In this document: piece by piece, positions 25,792 through 34,920 of the stretch
Layout of the letters: each line of letters begins with the position of its first letter
Position numbering within the stretch: position 1 is the stretch's first letter
NCBI RefSeq assembly: GCF_016031635.1
Contig: NZ_JACEGD010000008.1
Span: 1-64,000, forward strand
DNA: 64,000 nucleotides
DNA from: Bradyrhizobium diversitatis
GTDB taxonomy: Bacteria > Pseudomonadota > Alphaproteobacteria > Rhizobiales > Xanthobacteraceae
Direction of reading: 5' to 3'
The notes under the pieces: model-generated
Seen by the model: the letters and a program-made list of their open reading frames with translations, nothing else
Told to the model about the DNA's origin: nothing
The model's database searches: none
Translations under genes and position numbers: made by a program

Positions 25792-26340
25792 TCATGCGGC
25801 CTTGGCCCGGCGGTCGCCGACAAGCGCTGCGAATTGTTCCACGGCGTTGGCGAGGCGAGCGGCAATCATCGGCGCCAACGGGGCGCCCGGCGCCAGTTCG
25901 TCGCTGCTCGCATAGATCGCGGTCGACACCGTGCAGGCCTCGAAGAACCCGAACAACGGACGGAGCTGATGCTCGACCACCAGCGAGTGGCGCAGCCCGC
26001 CGCCGACCGCTGTCAGCAGCACCGGGCGATTGCGCAGCACGCCGGGCTCGATCAGGTCAAAGACATGCTTGAACAGGCCGGGATATGAGCCCTGGAACAC
26101 CGGGCAACCGATCACCAGGCCATCGGCATGCTCGATCGCCTCGACGAGGTCGCGCGCGCGCTCGTCGAGCCCGTTGCGGGTAAACGCGGCGATGCCCTGG
26201 CCGGCATCGACGAGGTCGAGGATGTCGGTCTTGAGCGCGTGTTGCGCCAGGAGATCGGCCGCAACGGCTTCAACAAGCACGCGCGACTTTGCCGGGCGCC
26301 AGCTGCTGCCGCAGAAGCCAACGATGCGGAATCCGTTCAC
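25792..26340 (-). CDS. NADPH-dependent FMN reductase
   Basis: 182 residues, GTG start at 26340 with AGGAGG five bases upstream (a longer reading to 26739 overlaps the oxygenase gene and is rejected). The flavodoxin-like fold shows the phosphate loop GFCGSSWRPAKSR (9-21) and the flavin-contact segment GCPVFQGSYPGLFKHVFDL. It resembles MsuE/SsuE-type reductases that supply reduced FMN to a partner oxygenase; that partner is the gene immediately upstream, 17 bases away. Confidence 0.88.
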   Translation of the reverse strand: MNGFRIVGFCGSSWRPAKSRVLVEAVAADLLAQHALKTDILDLVDAGQGIAAFTRNGLDERARDLVEAIEHADGLVIGCPVFQGSYPGLFKHVFDLIEPGVLRNRPVLLTAVGGGLRHSLVVEHQLRPLFGFFEACTVSTAIYASSDELAPGAPLAPMIAARLANAVEQFAALVGDRRAKAA

Positions 26341-26357
26341 GCCGACCTCCTGCGCGC

Positions 26358-27590
26358 TCAGCCGGTCACCCCGAACACCGTCCATTGCGCGCCGGGCCCG
26401 GGAAGGCCGAGCAGCGCACGGCCGCATTCCTCGACGATCTGGTCGGCCATCAGGATGTGCTGGGTGCCTGAGTGGATGTCGCGATAGAAGCGCTGCATCG
26501 GTGTGTTGTGCAGCGAGGCACCTCGGGCTGCCCGGTGCGCGAAGGTCGAGATGTCGGACAGGACGTCGTGGATGTGGCGCAGCGACAGCTTGATCATTGT
26601 CATTTGCGCCAGCGAGGGACTTTCGCCGCCGGCGCAGGTCTCGGAGACCTCCTTCCAGGTTTCGTGCACCAGCGCACGTGCCGCGCGAAAACGAGCCTCG
26701 GCCTGCGCGAACTGGAACTTGAAGCTGGCGCTCTCGCACGACTTGCCGAAGGGATCCTGGCGCGAGACGATGACCTTCACGAGTTCGTCGAGCATGCGGC
26801 GGCCGACCCCGACTGCCCAGCTCGAGTGCGACCAGGCGCTATAGCCCGCGAGCCCCAGCGCGCCCTGCACGCCGCCGCGACGTGGCGCGCCGATGTCGAA
26901 ATCGTAGGTCATGTGTGTCGGCACGAACAGCTCGTCGCCCTCGCTGAGCGTGTAGTCGAAGCTTCCGGTGGCGCGCAGGCCGAGCACGTCCCAATTGCCC
27001 ATCAGCTTGATGGTCGCCCGCGGATGGTGGGTGACGACGATCTTGGGCTGTCCGTTGGGACCGAACACCATGTCCTTGCCGGAGGCGTCGGTGACGAAGC
27101 AGCCGGAATGCACCCATTCGGCGTGCTGGATGCCGCTGCCATAGGCCCAGTTGCCGCGGATCATGTAGCCGCCATCGACCGGACGGGCGAAGCCCCGCGG
27201 GACGCCGTTGCCGGCGATGGTGATGTCGGCGCCTTTTGCGAAGACCTTCTTGATGCCCTCGTCCTCGACGTAGATCGCGAGCGTCGTGCCTTCCATGTTG
27301 TTGCCGATCGCACACCATCCGGCGGACGCATGCGTGTAGGCAAGGCGCTCGATCACGGTCATGGCGTCGTAGGGCAGAAGTTCGGCGCCACCGACCTCGC
27401 GGGGAAACAGCATCGTGTAGATACCGGCCTTGCGAAGCGCGGCGACGACGTCGTCGGTGAGATAGCCCTGCGCCTCGGCCTCGGCCGCGCGGGACTCGAC
27501 CAGTGGCAGCACGGCGTCAAGGCGCGCGTGGAACTCGGCCACTGATGGCGTCGTGGAGGGCTTGGCGGCGCGTTGCATGGAAAGGCTCAT
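26358..27590 (-). CDS. group D flavin-dependent monooxygenase (acyl-CoA dehydrogenase fold)
   Basis: 410 residues with the acyl-CoA dehydrogenase fold but the C-terminal domain of the monooxygenase branch (Acyl-CoA_dh_2 type; DszC, HpaB and HsaA relatives). Typical blocks are FPREVGGAELLPYDAMTVIE, WDVLGLRATGSFDYTL and FYRDIHSGTQHILM. The enzyme would use reduced flavin from the reductase encoded next to it to hydroxylate an aromatic or organosulfur substrate. The start at 27590 has GGAG upstream; 27605 is an alternative. It is first in a five-gene operon and divergent from a LuxR-type regulator. Confidence 0.82.
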   Translation of the reverse strand: MSLSMQRAAKPSTTPSVAEFHARLDAVLPLVESRAAEAEAQGYLTDDVVAALRKAGIYTMLFPREVGGAELLPYDAMTVIERLAYTHASAGWCAIGNNMEGTTLAIYVEDEGIKKVFAKGADITIAGNGVPRGFARPVDGGYMIRGNWAYGSGIQHAEWVHSGCFVTDASGKDMVFGPNGQPKIVVTHHPRATIKLMGNWDVLGLRATGSFDYTLSEGDELFVPTHMTYDFDIGAPRRGGVQGALGLAGYSAWSHSSWAVGVGRRMLDELVKVIVSRQDPFGKSCESASFKFQFAQAEARFRAARALVHETWKEVSETCAGGESPSLAQMTMIKLSLRHIHDVLSDISTFAHRAARGASLHNTPMQRFYRDIHSGTQHILMADQIVEECGRALLGLPGPGAQWTVFGVTG

Positions 27591-27977
27591 GGTCGGTATC
27601 TCCACGTCAAGCTGTAGCTCCGCCGTGCGATCGGCGGGGAGGATCGGGACCGGCGGGGGACGGCGTCCGTCGGCAAAGCTTCGCCGTCGCGTGCCAAGGC
27701 TGTTGGTGCGCGGGTGAGCAGGCAGTTCGCGTTGGTGACGTGACCCCGTCGGAACCGCGTGATGTCGTCACGCGATCACGATGGCCGAATGCTAGGGATG
27801 AAGTGGGCAGACCGGCAATCCCCCATCATGGGGGGATCGCCGTTGCTGCTGTGCCGTAAAGCTGAGCCGGAGAAGCACGGTTCTGCCGCTTCTTTTCGCT
27901 TGACCGGAGAACGGGCGAAGAAGAAATTTTAAGCCTATAACAAATCCCAATGGGCGCACGTCGCGCGAGGAGTGGCG
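27591..27977. other. divergent control region of the monooxygenase operon and luxR gene
   Basis: No gene. It contains the strong palindrome at 27818-27837 and a shorter one, CGTGA-TGTCG-TCACG, at about 27760-27774. A TTGACC lies at 27900-27905 in the luxR direction, but no good -10 sits at the right distance. The region is the obvious place for substrate-dependent control of both transcripts. Confidence 0.5.
27818..27837. promoter_or_regulatory. palindromic candidate operator
   Basis: ATCCCCCAT, one base, ATGGGGGGAT: nine-base arms with one extra G. It lies 141 bases before the luxR start and about 230 before the monooxygenase start. No T-run follows, so it is unlikely to be a terminator. 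It is a good candidate binding site for the adjacent LuxR-family protein. Confidence 0.45.
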
Positions 27978-28742
27978 GTGAGGGCCAAGCAGGAGCAGTT
28001 GGACGGTCTGCCCGAAGGCCGGCTGGCGGATCGTTTGATGTCGATCGCCGAGAGCCGTTCGGTGCGTGCGCTTGGCGTGGCCTGTTGCTCAGCAATCACC
28101 GAACTCACGGGATCGCCGACTGTCGGCCTCTATCTGCTCGACGGGCTCGAGCCTGCCCTGGTCTACAGCCGCTACGTCGCCGACGGCCTGCTCGACAATT
28201 ACAAGGCCGGCTTCTGGAAGCACGACCCGGTGCTCGACTGCATCATGACCCGCGGCTGCGCGGTCGACGGCGAAACCGTGATCGGCCCGCAGCATTGGCG
28301 ACATAGCCCGACCTTCGAGATGCTGCATGAATGGGGCTTCGCCTACAATATGGGCGGGCCACTGTGGTGTGGCGAGAAGATCATCGGCGTGCTCTTCACT
28401 GCGACGACGGAGACGGGCGCACCCTATACGCCGCGCGCACGACTTCGCATGGAGATGCTATGCCGCGCCGGCTCGCTGGCGCTGACCAACATGATGAATG
28501 CGGGCGAGATTGAAACCCACCGTAGCCCGAGCCGTCCGGCCGGGACGTTGTCGGCATCGCTGCCGCCGCGTTCGGCTGATGTCGCCATCAGGGTTTGCCG
28601 CGGCCAGACCAACAAGGAGATTGCCCGCGAAATGGGAATATCCGACCAGACCGTGAAGGAGCACGTCGCCAATCTCTGCCGCCGGTTCGGCGTGCACAAT
28701 CGGACCGAACTTGCGGCCTGCCTTCTGAGCGCGCGGCAGTAA
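27978..28742 (+). CDS. LuxR-family transcriptional regulator with GAF-like sensor domain
   Basis: 254 residues from the GTG at 27978; AGGAG is five bases upstream, which favours it over the GTG at 27972. Residues ~15-165 form a GAF/autoinducer-binding-like sensor (VGLYLLDGLEPALVYSRYV, GGPLWCGEKIIGVLF). The C-terminal LuxR helix-turn-helix reads VCRGQTNKEIAREMGISDQT then VKEHVANLCRRFGV. It is transcribed away from the monooxygenase operon and probably controls it in response to a small aromatic ligand; the ligand is unknown. Confidence 0.87.
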   Translation: MRAKQEQLDGLPEGRLADRLMSIAESRSVRALGVACCSAITELTGSPTVGLYLLDGLEPALVYSRYVADGLLDNYKAGFWKHDPVLDCIMTRGCAVDGETVIGPQHWRHSPTFEMLHEWGFAYNMGGPLWCGEKIIGVLFTATTETGAPYTPRARLRMEMLCRAGSLALTNMMNAGEIETHRSPSRPAGTLSASLPPRSADVAIRVCRGQTNKEIAREMGISDQTVKEHVANLCRRFGVHNRTELAACLLSARQ

Positions 28743-28897
28743 AGCCGCCGACTGCAGCGGGCGTTCGGCCTCCGGATCGATAAAATTGTCTGCTATCCGT
28801 TCAGCGGCGGCAAACCCAGCGGACAAGAACCGCGCAGCCTTAAACTTCGATTTTGGAACCGATCTGCATCCTGCCCGCAAAAGGGCAGGGCATCGGC

Positions 28898-29161
28898 ATG
28901 TCAATTCTCAGGGAGATCATCGCAGCGGTCGCGGGAGTCTACGCGCTCCTGTTCGTCTGCGACGTATTGTTCGGCGTCGGCGAGACGCGTTTCGACGACG
29001 CATATTACCGCGCCAGCTTCTACGCGCCGCGGCCGATGGAATTCCGCTTCGCCGGTGACACGCCGCCGGCGGTGCGCGTCAGCGACGCCTTCGCACAGTT
29101 CGCGCCGGGCGAAGCCAAGCCGACCAGGCGCTACTCGTCTCTGACGACGATCATCCGATGA
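28898..29161 (+). CDS. small exported hypothetical protein
   Basis: 87 residues from the ATG at 28898, giving an immediate hydrophobic signal anchor (MSILREIIAAVAGVYALLFV) and a charged periplasmic part ending TTIIR. An upstream in-frame ATG at 28853 would put a nonhydrophobic extension before the signal. No family recognised. A stand-alone gene between luxR and a pseudogene fragment. Confidence 0.6.
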   Translation: MSILREIIAAVAGVYALLFVCDVLFGVGETRFDDAYYRASFYAPRPMEFRFAGDTPPAVRVSDAFAQFAPGEAKPTRRYSSLTTIIR

Positions 29162-29537
29162 CGCGGCCTCATTCTACCTGAATCCATTCAGCGACGCCGC
29201 GCCACACAGAAGGCGCGGGCTCGAGACCCATTCGGCCTTTGCAGGAAGACGCCCTGGGGCAGATCCTCGCCGACAGGAACAGGGCCGGTCAGCGCATAGC
29301 CGTCGGTCGCGGGGAAGCTGATCCCGTCGACGAAGGCGTCGTCAGTGCCGCGTTCATGGGCGGTTTGTGTCCTGCCGGTTTCTTGCCGGCGCCAAACAAA
29401 TGCGAATTCGGCTTTGGCCGCAAGGGTTTGCGGTACGAAATGGATTTACAACTGGCGGCCGGAAGCCAGCCTGTGTATAAGGCGGCCCTCGCAACCCCTA
29501 GATCAGGTTGTGCTTTTTGCTTCACGGAGAGATTGCG
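29162..29537. other. intergenic region before the DAHP synthase gene
   Basis: Apart from the hydrolase remnant at 29188-29349, no gene is seen. GGAGAG at about 29526-29531 is the ribosome site of the DAHP synthase. Plus-strand ORFs crossing this stretch are out of frame with recognised proteins. Confidence 0.4.
29188..29349 (-). pseudogene. N-terminal remnant of an alpha/beta hydrolase gene
   Basis: On the minus strand, one frame reads DDAFVDGISFPATDGYALTG, then PVPVGEDLPQGVFLQRPNG, ending at a TGA (29188-29190). The DGISFPATDGYALTG block is typical of the start of Rhizobiales serine-aminopeptidase-like hydrolases, as far as I recall. The expected catalytic part is missing, the frame becomes unconserved after about 35 codons, and there is no start codon before TDDAF. 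A decayed fragment, not a working gene. Confidence 0.5.
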
Positions 29538-30926
29538 ATGTCCGAGCGGTGGACGCCCGAGTCCTGGCGCAGCAAGCCGGTGCTACAGGTGCCCGACTAT
29601 CCCGACGCCAAGGCATTGGCCGACGTCGAGGCGCAGCTTGCGACCTTTCCGCCGCTGGTGTTCGCCGGAGAGGCGCGCAATCTGAAGAAGGCCCTGGGGC
29701 GCGTGGCGGCCGGCGACGCCTTCCTGCTCCAGGGCGGCGACTGTGCCGAAAGCTTCGCCGAGCACGGCGCCAACAACATCCGCGACTTCTTCCGCGTGCT
29801 GCTGCAGATGGCGGTGGTGCTGACCTATGCCGGCGCCGTCCCCGTGGTGAAGGTCGGCCGCATTGCCGGCCAATTCGCAAAGCCGCGGTCATCGCCGACC
29901 GAGAAGGTGAACGGCGTCGAGCTGCCGAGCTATCGCGGCGACATCGTCAACGACATCGCGTTCACCAGGGAAGCGCGCATGCCGGATCCGCAGCGCCAGC
30001 TGATGGCCTATCGGCAGTCGGCGGCGACGCTGAACCTGCTCCGCGCGTTCGCCACCGGCGGTTTCGCCAATCTCGGCAGCGTCCATCAATGGATGCTCGG
30101 CTTCCTCAAGGACTCGCCGCAGTCCCGCCGCTACAAGGAATTGGCCGACCGCATCTCGGACGCGCTCAACTTCATGCGCGCCTGCGGCCTCGATCTCGAA
30201 AGCCATCCCGAGCTGCGTGCCACCGATTTCTACACCAGTCACGAGGCGCTGCTGCTCGGCTACGAGCAGGCCATGACCCGCGTCGATTCCACGACCGGCG
30301 ACTGGTACGCGACGTCGGGCCACATGATCTGGATCGGCGACCGCACCCGTCAGCTCGATCATGGCCATGTCGAGTATTTCCGCGGCATCAAGAACCCGAT
30401 CGGGCTCAAATGCGGCCCCTCGCTGAAGGCCGACGAGCTCTTGAAGCTGATCGACGTGCTCAATCCCGACAACGAGCCGGGCCGGTTGACGCTGATCGGC
30501 CGCTTCGGCTCGGACAAGATCGGCGAGCACCTGCCGAACATGATCCGCGCCGTGAAGCGCGAGGGCCGGGTCGTGGTCTGGTCGTGCGACCCCATGCACG
30601 GCAACACCATCACCTCCACGTCGGGCTACAAGACGCGGCCGTTCGACCGCATCCTGTCCGAGGTGAAGTCGTTCTTCGCGATCCACGCGGCCGAAGGCAC
30701 CCACGCCGGCGGCGTGCATCTGGAGATGACCGGCCAGAACGTCACCGAATGTCTCGGCGGCGCCCGCGCGATCACGGACGAGGACCTCAACGACCGCTAC
30801 CACACGGTCTGCGATCCCCGTCTCAATGCCGAGCAATCCATCGACATGGCTTTCCTGGTCGCGGAGCTCCTCAAGCAGGAGCGCGCCGGCAAGGCGCAGC
30901 CGATTCCGGCCGCAGCGGGGCTCTGA
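29538..30926 (+). CDS. aroG: class II 3-deoxy-7-phosphoheptulonate synthase
   Basis: 462 residues. It condenses phosphoenolpyruvate and erythrose 4-phosphate in the first step of the shikimate pathway. Class II hallmarks are [15 protein letters not shown] near residue 70, [12 protein letters not shown], the metal/PEP-binding [24 protein letters not shown] and [20 protein letters not shown]. The start at 29538 has GGAGAG upstream. The short class I enzyme is absent from the window. A diacylglycerol kinase gene begins four bases after the stop. I use the symbol aroG; class II enzymes are sometimes named aroH or aroF. Confidence 0.95.
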   Translation: MSERWTPESWRSKPVLQVPDYPDAKALADVEAQLATFPPLVFAGEARNLKKALGRVAAGDAFLLQGGDCAESFAEHGANNIRDFFRVLLQMAVVLTYAGAVPVVKVGRIAGQFAKPRSSPTEKVNGVELPSYRGDIVNDIAFTREARMPDPQRQLMAYRQSAATLNLLRAFATGGFANLGSVHQWMLGFLKDSPQSRRYKELADRISDALNFMRACGLDLESHPELRATDFYTSHEALLLGYEQAMTRVDSTTGDWYATSGHMIWIGDRTRQLDHGHVEYFRGIKNPIGLKCGPSLKADELLKLIDVLNPDNEPGRLTLIGRFGSDKIGEHLPNMIRAVKREGRVVVWSCDPMHGNTITSTSGYKTRPFDRILSEVKSFFAIHAAEGTHAGGVHLEMTGQNVTECLGGARAITDEDLNDRYHTVCDPRLNAEQSIDMAFLVAELLKQERAGKAQPIPAAAGL

Positions 30927-30930
30927 AACC

Positions 30931-31284
30931 TTGCTGCGGATCTGGAAGGCCACGATCAATTCCCGGAACGGTCTGGCCTTTGCGTTCCGATCGGAGCAGG
31001 CCGTCCGCGAGGAGATCTTTGCGCTCCTGCTGTCGGTGCCGCTCGCCTGGTTCATCGGCGCGACCGCGATGCGCGCGGTCGAGCTGGTGTGTTCCGTCGC
31101 CTTCGTTCTGGTGGTCGAGCTGCTCAACACCGCGATCGAGAAGCTCGCCGATCGGCTGACGATGGACCACGACAAGCAGATCGGGCGCGTCAAGGACATG
31201 GGCTCGGCCGCGGTCGGCGTTGCGCTGCTGATGGCAGGCGCGTTCTGGATCATCGCCATCATCGAGCGGCTGGGGTTCCTCTAG
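30931..31284 (+). CDS. dgkA: diacylglycerol kinase
   Basis: 117 residues from a TTG start at 30931 (no ATG or GTG gives the conserved beginning LRIWKATINSRNGLAFAFRS). Three membrane helices with the DgkA signature VELLNTAIEKLADRLTMDHD and KQIGRVKDMGSAAVGVAL. It phosphorylates diacylglycerol released by phosphoglycerol transfer, feeding it back to phospholipid synthesis in the inner membrane. It is packed between the DAHP synthase (four-base gap) and nadE (18-base gap). Confidence 0.93.
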   Translation: MLRIWKATINSRNGLAFAFRSEQAVREEIFALLLSVPLAWFIGATAMRAVELVCSVAFVLVVELLNTAIEKLADRLTMDHDKQIGRVKDMGSAAVGVALLMAGAFWIIAIIERLGFL

Positions 31285-31302
31285 CCTGGGAATGGGAGCG
31301 CC

Positions 31303-33060
31303 ATGACCGAACGTCTCAATGAATTCGCGGTCACGCTCGCCCAGCTCAACCCGACCCTGGGCGACATCGAGGGCAATGCCGCCAAGGCGCGTGCCGCGCG
31401 CGCGCAGGCCAAGTCCGATGGCGCCGATCTCGTGCTGTTTCCGGAATTGTTCATCGCCGGCTATCCGCCGGAAGACCTGGTGCAGAAGCCGGCGTTCCAG
31501 GCCGCCTGCCGCGCCGCGATCGAGAGCCTCGCGCGCGAGACCGCGGACGGTGGTCCGGCCATGCTGGTCGGCACGCCCTGGGTCGAGGAGGGCAGGCTCT
31601 ACAATGCCTGCGCGCTGCTCGACGGCGGCCGCATCGCGAGCTTGCGCTTCAAGTGCAACCTGCCGAATTACGGCGTGTTCGACGAGAAGCGGCTGTTTTC
31701 GCGCGGACCTGCCGCCGGTCCCGTCACCGTGCGCGGCGTGCGCATCGGCGTGCCGATCTGCGAGGACATCTGGCTGGAGGAGTCCGAGGATTACGAGAAC
31801 GTGGTCGAGACGCTGGCGGAGACCGGCGCCGAGATCATCCTCGTGCCGAACGGCTCGCCCTATGCCCGGGACAAGAACGACGTGCGCCTGTCGGTTGCGG
31901 TCGCGCGCGTGACCGAGAGCGGCCTCCCGTTGGTCTACCTGAATCAGGTCTGCGGCCAGGACGAGCTGGTATTCGACGGCGCCTCCTTCGCGCTCAACGG
32001 CGATCTCTCGCTTGCGGCGCAACTGCCGGCGTTCGAGGAGAGCGTCGTCACGCTGCGCTTCACCCGTAACGGCGACGACTGGCGCTGCACGGGCCCGATC
32101 GCCGAACTGCCCGAGAGCGACAAGGCCGACTACGCCGCCTGCGTGCTGGGCTTGCGCGACTATGTCACCAAGAACGGCTTTCCCGGCGTGCTGCTCGGGA
32201 TTTCCGGCGGCATCGATTCCGCCCTGTGCGCGGCCATCGCGGTCGACGCGCTCGGTGCCGATCAGGTGCATGGCGTGATGCTGCCTTATCGCTACACGGC
32301 GGCACACTCGATCGCCGATGCCGGCGAGCTCGCCGGCCATCTCGGCATCCGCTACGAGGTTTTGCCGATCGCCGAGGCTGTGAACGGCTTCGAGACCATC
32401 CTGTCCGGCATCTTCAAGAACCTGCCGCCCGACATCACCGAGGAAAACCTCCAGGCCCGCACCCGCGGCACGCTGCTGATGGCGATCTCCAACAAGACCG
32501 GGCTGATGGTGGTGACGACGGGCAACAAGTCGGAAATGTCGGTCGGCTATGCCACGCTCTATGGCGACATGAATGGCGGCTTCAACCCGATCAAGGACAT
32601 CTACAAGACGCAGGTGTTTCGGCTGGCAAGCTTGCGCAACGGCTGGAAGCCGGAAGGCGCGCTCGGCCCTGCGGGCGAGGTCATTCCGCCCGACATCATC
32701 ACGCGCCCGCCGACGGCGGAGCTGCGCGAGAACCAGACCGACCAGGATTCGCTGCCGCCCTATGACGTGCTCGACGCCATCCTGGAGCGCCTGGTCGAGC
32801 GCGAGCAGCCGCTGGATCAGATCATCGCCGCCGGCTTCGACCGCGAGATCGTCACCCGCATCGACCATCTGCTCAATGTCGCCGAATACAAGCGCCGCCA
32901 GGCTGCGCCCGGCGTGAAGGTGACGGCGAGGAACTTCGGCCGCGACCGCCGCTATCCCATCACCAACCGGTTTCGCGACAAGGGCGAGGGGGTGTCCGCG
33001 CCTGACGAGACGCTGGTGTCGCGCGGCAGCAAGGCGTCGATCGACGCGTTCGAGGGCTGA
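31303..33060 (+). CDS. nadE: glutamine-dependent NAD synthetase
   Basis: 585 residues with two domains. An N-terminal nitrilase-like glutaminase (FPELFIAGYPPEDLVQKPAF with the Glu, a Lys in RFKCNLPNYGVFDEKR and the nucleophile Cys in VPICEDIWLE) releases ammonia. A C-terminal synthetase with the ATP-binding SGGIDS at residues 301-306 uses it to amidate nicotinate adenine dinucleotide. KSEMSVGYATLYGDMNGGF is the substrate-binding block. GGGAG precedes the ATG. It converges with the cytochrome oxidase operon. Confidence 0.97.
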   Translation: MTERLNEFAVTLAQLNPTLGDIEGNAAKARAARAQAKSDGADLVLFPELFIAGYPPEDLVQKPAFQAACRAAIESLARETADGGPAMLVGTPWVEEGRLYNACALLDGGRIASLRFKCNLPNYGVFDEKRLFSRGPAAGPVTVRGVRIGVPICEDIWLEESEDYENVVETLAETGAEIILVPNGSPYARDKNDVRLSVAVARVTESGLPLVYLNQVCGQDELVFDGASFALNGDLSLAAQLPAFEESVVTLRFTRNGDDWRCTGPIAELPESDKADYAACVLGLRDYVTKNGFPGVLLGISGGIDSALCAAIAVDALGADQVHGVMLPYRYTAAHSIADAGELAGHLGIRYEVLPIAEAVNGFETILSGIFKNLPPDITEENLQARTRGTLLMAISNKTGLMVVTTGNKSEMSVGYATLYGDMNGGFNPIKDIYKTQVFRLASLRNGWKPEGALGPAGEVIPPDIITRPPTAELRENQTDQDSLPPYDVLDAILERLVEREQPLDQIIAAGFDREIVTRIDHLLNVAEYKRRQAAPGVKVTARNFGRDRRYPITNRFRDKGEGVSAPDETLVSRGSKASIDAFEG

Positions 33061-33082
33061 ACAGCCCGAGCGACGGCGTGTG

Positions 33083-33469
33083 CTATGACGGGGTTGCGAA
33101 AAACAGCACCCGCAGCAAGTGCGTGTATTCGGATTCGAGCACCATGATCGATACGAATACCAGTACCGCGATCGGCGGCAGCAGGATGGCATAGGCCAAG
33201 GCCAACCGCTCCCAGGCCATGTGCATGAAGACGGCGACGATCAGCCCGGCCTTCAACATCATGAACAGCAGGATCAGCGACCATCTCAGATAGCCATGCA
33301 GGCCAAAGTAGTCGACGAGGTAGGAGAACGTGCTGAGGACGAATAACCAGCCCCAGACCACGAGGTAGAGCTTGATCGGGTGCTGTTGCCCCTTGGCGTG
33401 AACGGCTCCCGTTGCGACTGCCCCTGGGGCGTGGAGCTGTCCTTCCATGTGTACCGCCGCGTTTGTCAT
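33083..33469 (-). CDS. cytochrome c oxidase subunit IV family protein
   Basis: 128 residues with three membrane helices (~34-54, ~63-85, ~95-118). WSLILLFMMLKAGLIVAVFM with HMAWERLALAYAIL is typical of the small caa3/CoxF-type subunit IV. It is the last gene of the oxidase operon, nine bases after the second subunit III. It most likely stabilises the oxidase or helps copper loading; it carries no cofactor ligands. Confidence 0.85.
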   Translation of the reverse strand: MTNAAVHMEGQLHAPGAVATGAVHAKGQQHPIKLYLVVWGWLFVLSTFSYLVDYFGLHGYLRWSLILLFMMLKAGLIVAVFMHMAWERLALAYAILLPPIAVLVFVSIMVLESEYTHLLRVLFFATPS

Positions 33470-33478
33470 GCGTCGACC

Positions 33479-34201
33479 TCACCAAAGATAGAAGAATGCG
33501 AAGATAAACACCCACACGAGATCGACGAAGTGCCAGTACAGGCCCGTGATCTCGACGATCTCGTAATACCCCTTGCGGCTCGTGAAGAAGCCGCGCCTCT
33601 CGACGTCGAAGTCGCCGCGAAGGACCTTTCGCGCGATGGCGATCAGGAAGATCACACCGAACGTCACATGGGTGCCGTGGAAGCCGGTGATCATGAAGAA
33701 GCTCGCACCAAACTGCGGGGCGCCCCATGGATTGCCCCAGGGCCGGACGCCCTCCATGATCAGCTTGGTCCATTCGAAGGCCTGCATTCCGACGAAGGTC
33801 GCGCCGAAGGCTGCAGTGACCAGCATCAGGATTGCGGTTCTCACGCGATCGCGGCGGTAGCCGAAATTGACGGCCATCGCCATCGTACCGCTGCTGCTGA
33901 TCAGCACGAAGGTCATGATGGCGATCAGGATCAGGGGGATGTGGTTGCCCGCGATATTGAGGGCGAAGACTTCGCTGGGATTGGGCCACGGCACGGTCGT
34001 CGACATGCGCGCGGTCATGTAGGAGAGCAGGAAGCAACTGAAGATGAAGGTGTCGCTGAGGAGGAAGATCCACATCATGGCCTTGCCCCAGGACACGTTC
34101 TTGAAGGCGCGCTGATCGGACGCCCAATCGGCGGCGATGCCGCGCCAGCCTTCAAGCCGCGCAGGCGATTGCCCCGGATTTGTCAGCACGGTCTCAGCCA
34201 T
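33479..34201 (-). CDS. coxP: cytochrome c oxidase subunit III (CoxP-like)
   Basis: 240 residues from the ATG at 34201, GGAGG upstream. It has the heme-copper oxidase subunit III core: FLLSDTFIFSCFLLSYMTAR, MQAFEWTKLI, FFMITGFHGTHVTFGVIFL and the final GLYWHFVDLVWVFIFAFFYL. No cofactors. It is the second of two subunit III genes in this operon, as in the coxMNOP alternative oxidase cluster described in Bradyrhizobium japonicum; the symbol rests on this order. Confidence 0.88.
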   Translation of the reverse strand: MAETVLTNPGQSPARLEGWRGIAADWASDQRAFKNVSWGKAMMWIFLLSDTFIFSCFLLSYMTARMSTTVPWPNPSEVFALNIAGNHIPLILIAIMTFVLISSSGTMAMAVNFGYRRDRVRTAILMLVTAAFGATFVGMQAFEWTKLIMEGVRPWGNPWGAPQFGASFFMITGFHGTHVTFGVIFLIAIARKVLRGDFDVERRGFFTSRKGYYEIVEITGLYWHFVDLVWVFIFAFFYLW

Positions 34202-34215
34202 CTGGTCTCGCCTCC

Positions 34216-34920
34216 CTAGCTCAGCAATTGGCGGCAGATGTCGACGAAATCGTCGGTCCAGCCGGTGAGAAGACCGAGTAGGACAAGCCAGACCAACAGC
34301 AGGAAGTGCCAGTAGATGGCGCACAGCTCCACGCTCAAGCGCATGTCGGTGATCTCTGCGCCGCGCCACATCTTGGCCGAGGTTCGGCCCAAGGCCACCA
34401 GACCGCCCGTCAGATGCAGCCCGTGTACCGCGGTCAACAGGTAGAAGAAGGAATTCGCCGGATTGGACGCCACGAAATATCCGGCAGCCCCGAGCCGTTG
34501 CCAGGCCAGGAGCTGCCCGGCGAGGAAGATCACGGCAGATGCTCCGCCCGCGAGCAGACCGATCATGACGCCTTCAGTATCGTGTCGGCGCGCGGCCACA
34601 TACGACCATTGCAGCGCGACACTGCTCAGGACCAGGACGCCCGTGTTGACCCACAGCAGCCGCGGCACCGGCAGCGGCCGCCAGTCCACCACGCTCATGC
34701 GCATCGAGTAGGCGCTGATGAAGAGGACGAACAAGGCGCTTGCGACGGCGAGAAACACGCCAAGTCCGACCTTCGCAGCCGGCCAGGTCATGGCATCGCC
34801 GCCAGGGAAGTCACCGGCCGGGCCTTCCTCCAGCCAGGGCTTGGCGGTCAGGCGCTGCTGCGACAGCCACCATCCGGCGATCACCGCAAGGACAGCCAGG
34901 AACAGGATGATGGCGCTCAC
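34216..34920 (-). CDS. coxO: cytochrome c oxidase subunit III-like protein (CoxO-like)
   Basis: 234 residues from a GTG at 34920, AGGGAG upstream; the start overlaps the subunit I stop as GTGA. A divergent subunit III: FFYLLTAVHGLHLTGGLVAL and ELCAIYWHFLLLVWLVLLGL match the family's last helices. An extra helix leads the protein (AIILFLAVLAVIAGWWLS). Together with the next gene it gives two subunit III chains, consistent with CoxO and CoxP of the coxMNOP cluster. Confidence 0.85.
   Translation of the reverse strand: MSAIILFLAVLAVIAGWWLSQQRLTAKPWLEEGPAGDFPGGDAMTWPAAKVGLGVFLAVASALFVLFISAYSMRMSVVDWRPLPVPRLLWVNTGVLVLSSVALQWSYVAARRHDTEGVMIGLLAGGASAVIFLAGQLLAWQRLGAAGYFVASNPANSFFYLLTAVHGLHLTGGLVALGRTSAKMWRGAEITDMRLSVELCAIYWHFLLLVWLVLLGLLTGWTDDFVDICRQLLS

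Noticed and set aside
30871..33192. 773-codon minus-strand ORF opposite dgkA and nadE
   Set aside because: Antisense shadow of high-GC coding sequence; the plus strand encodes complete DgkA and NadE with all motifs.
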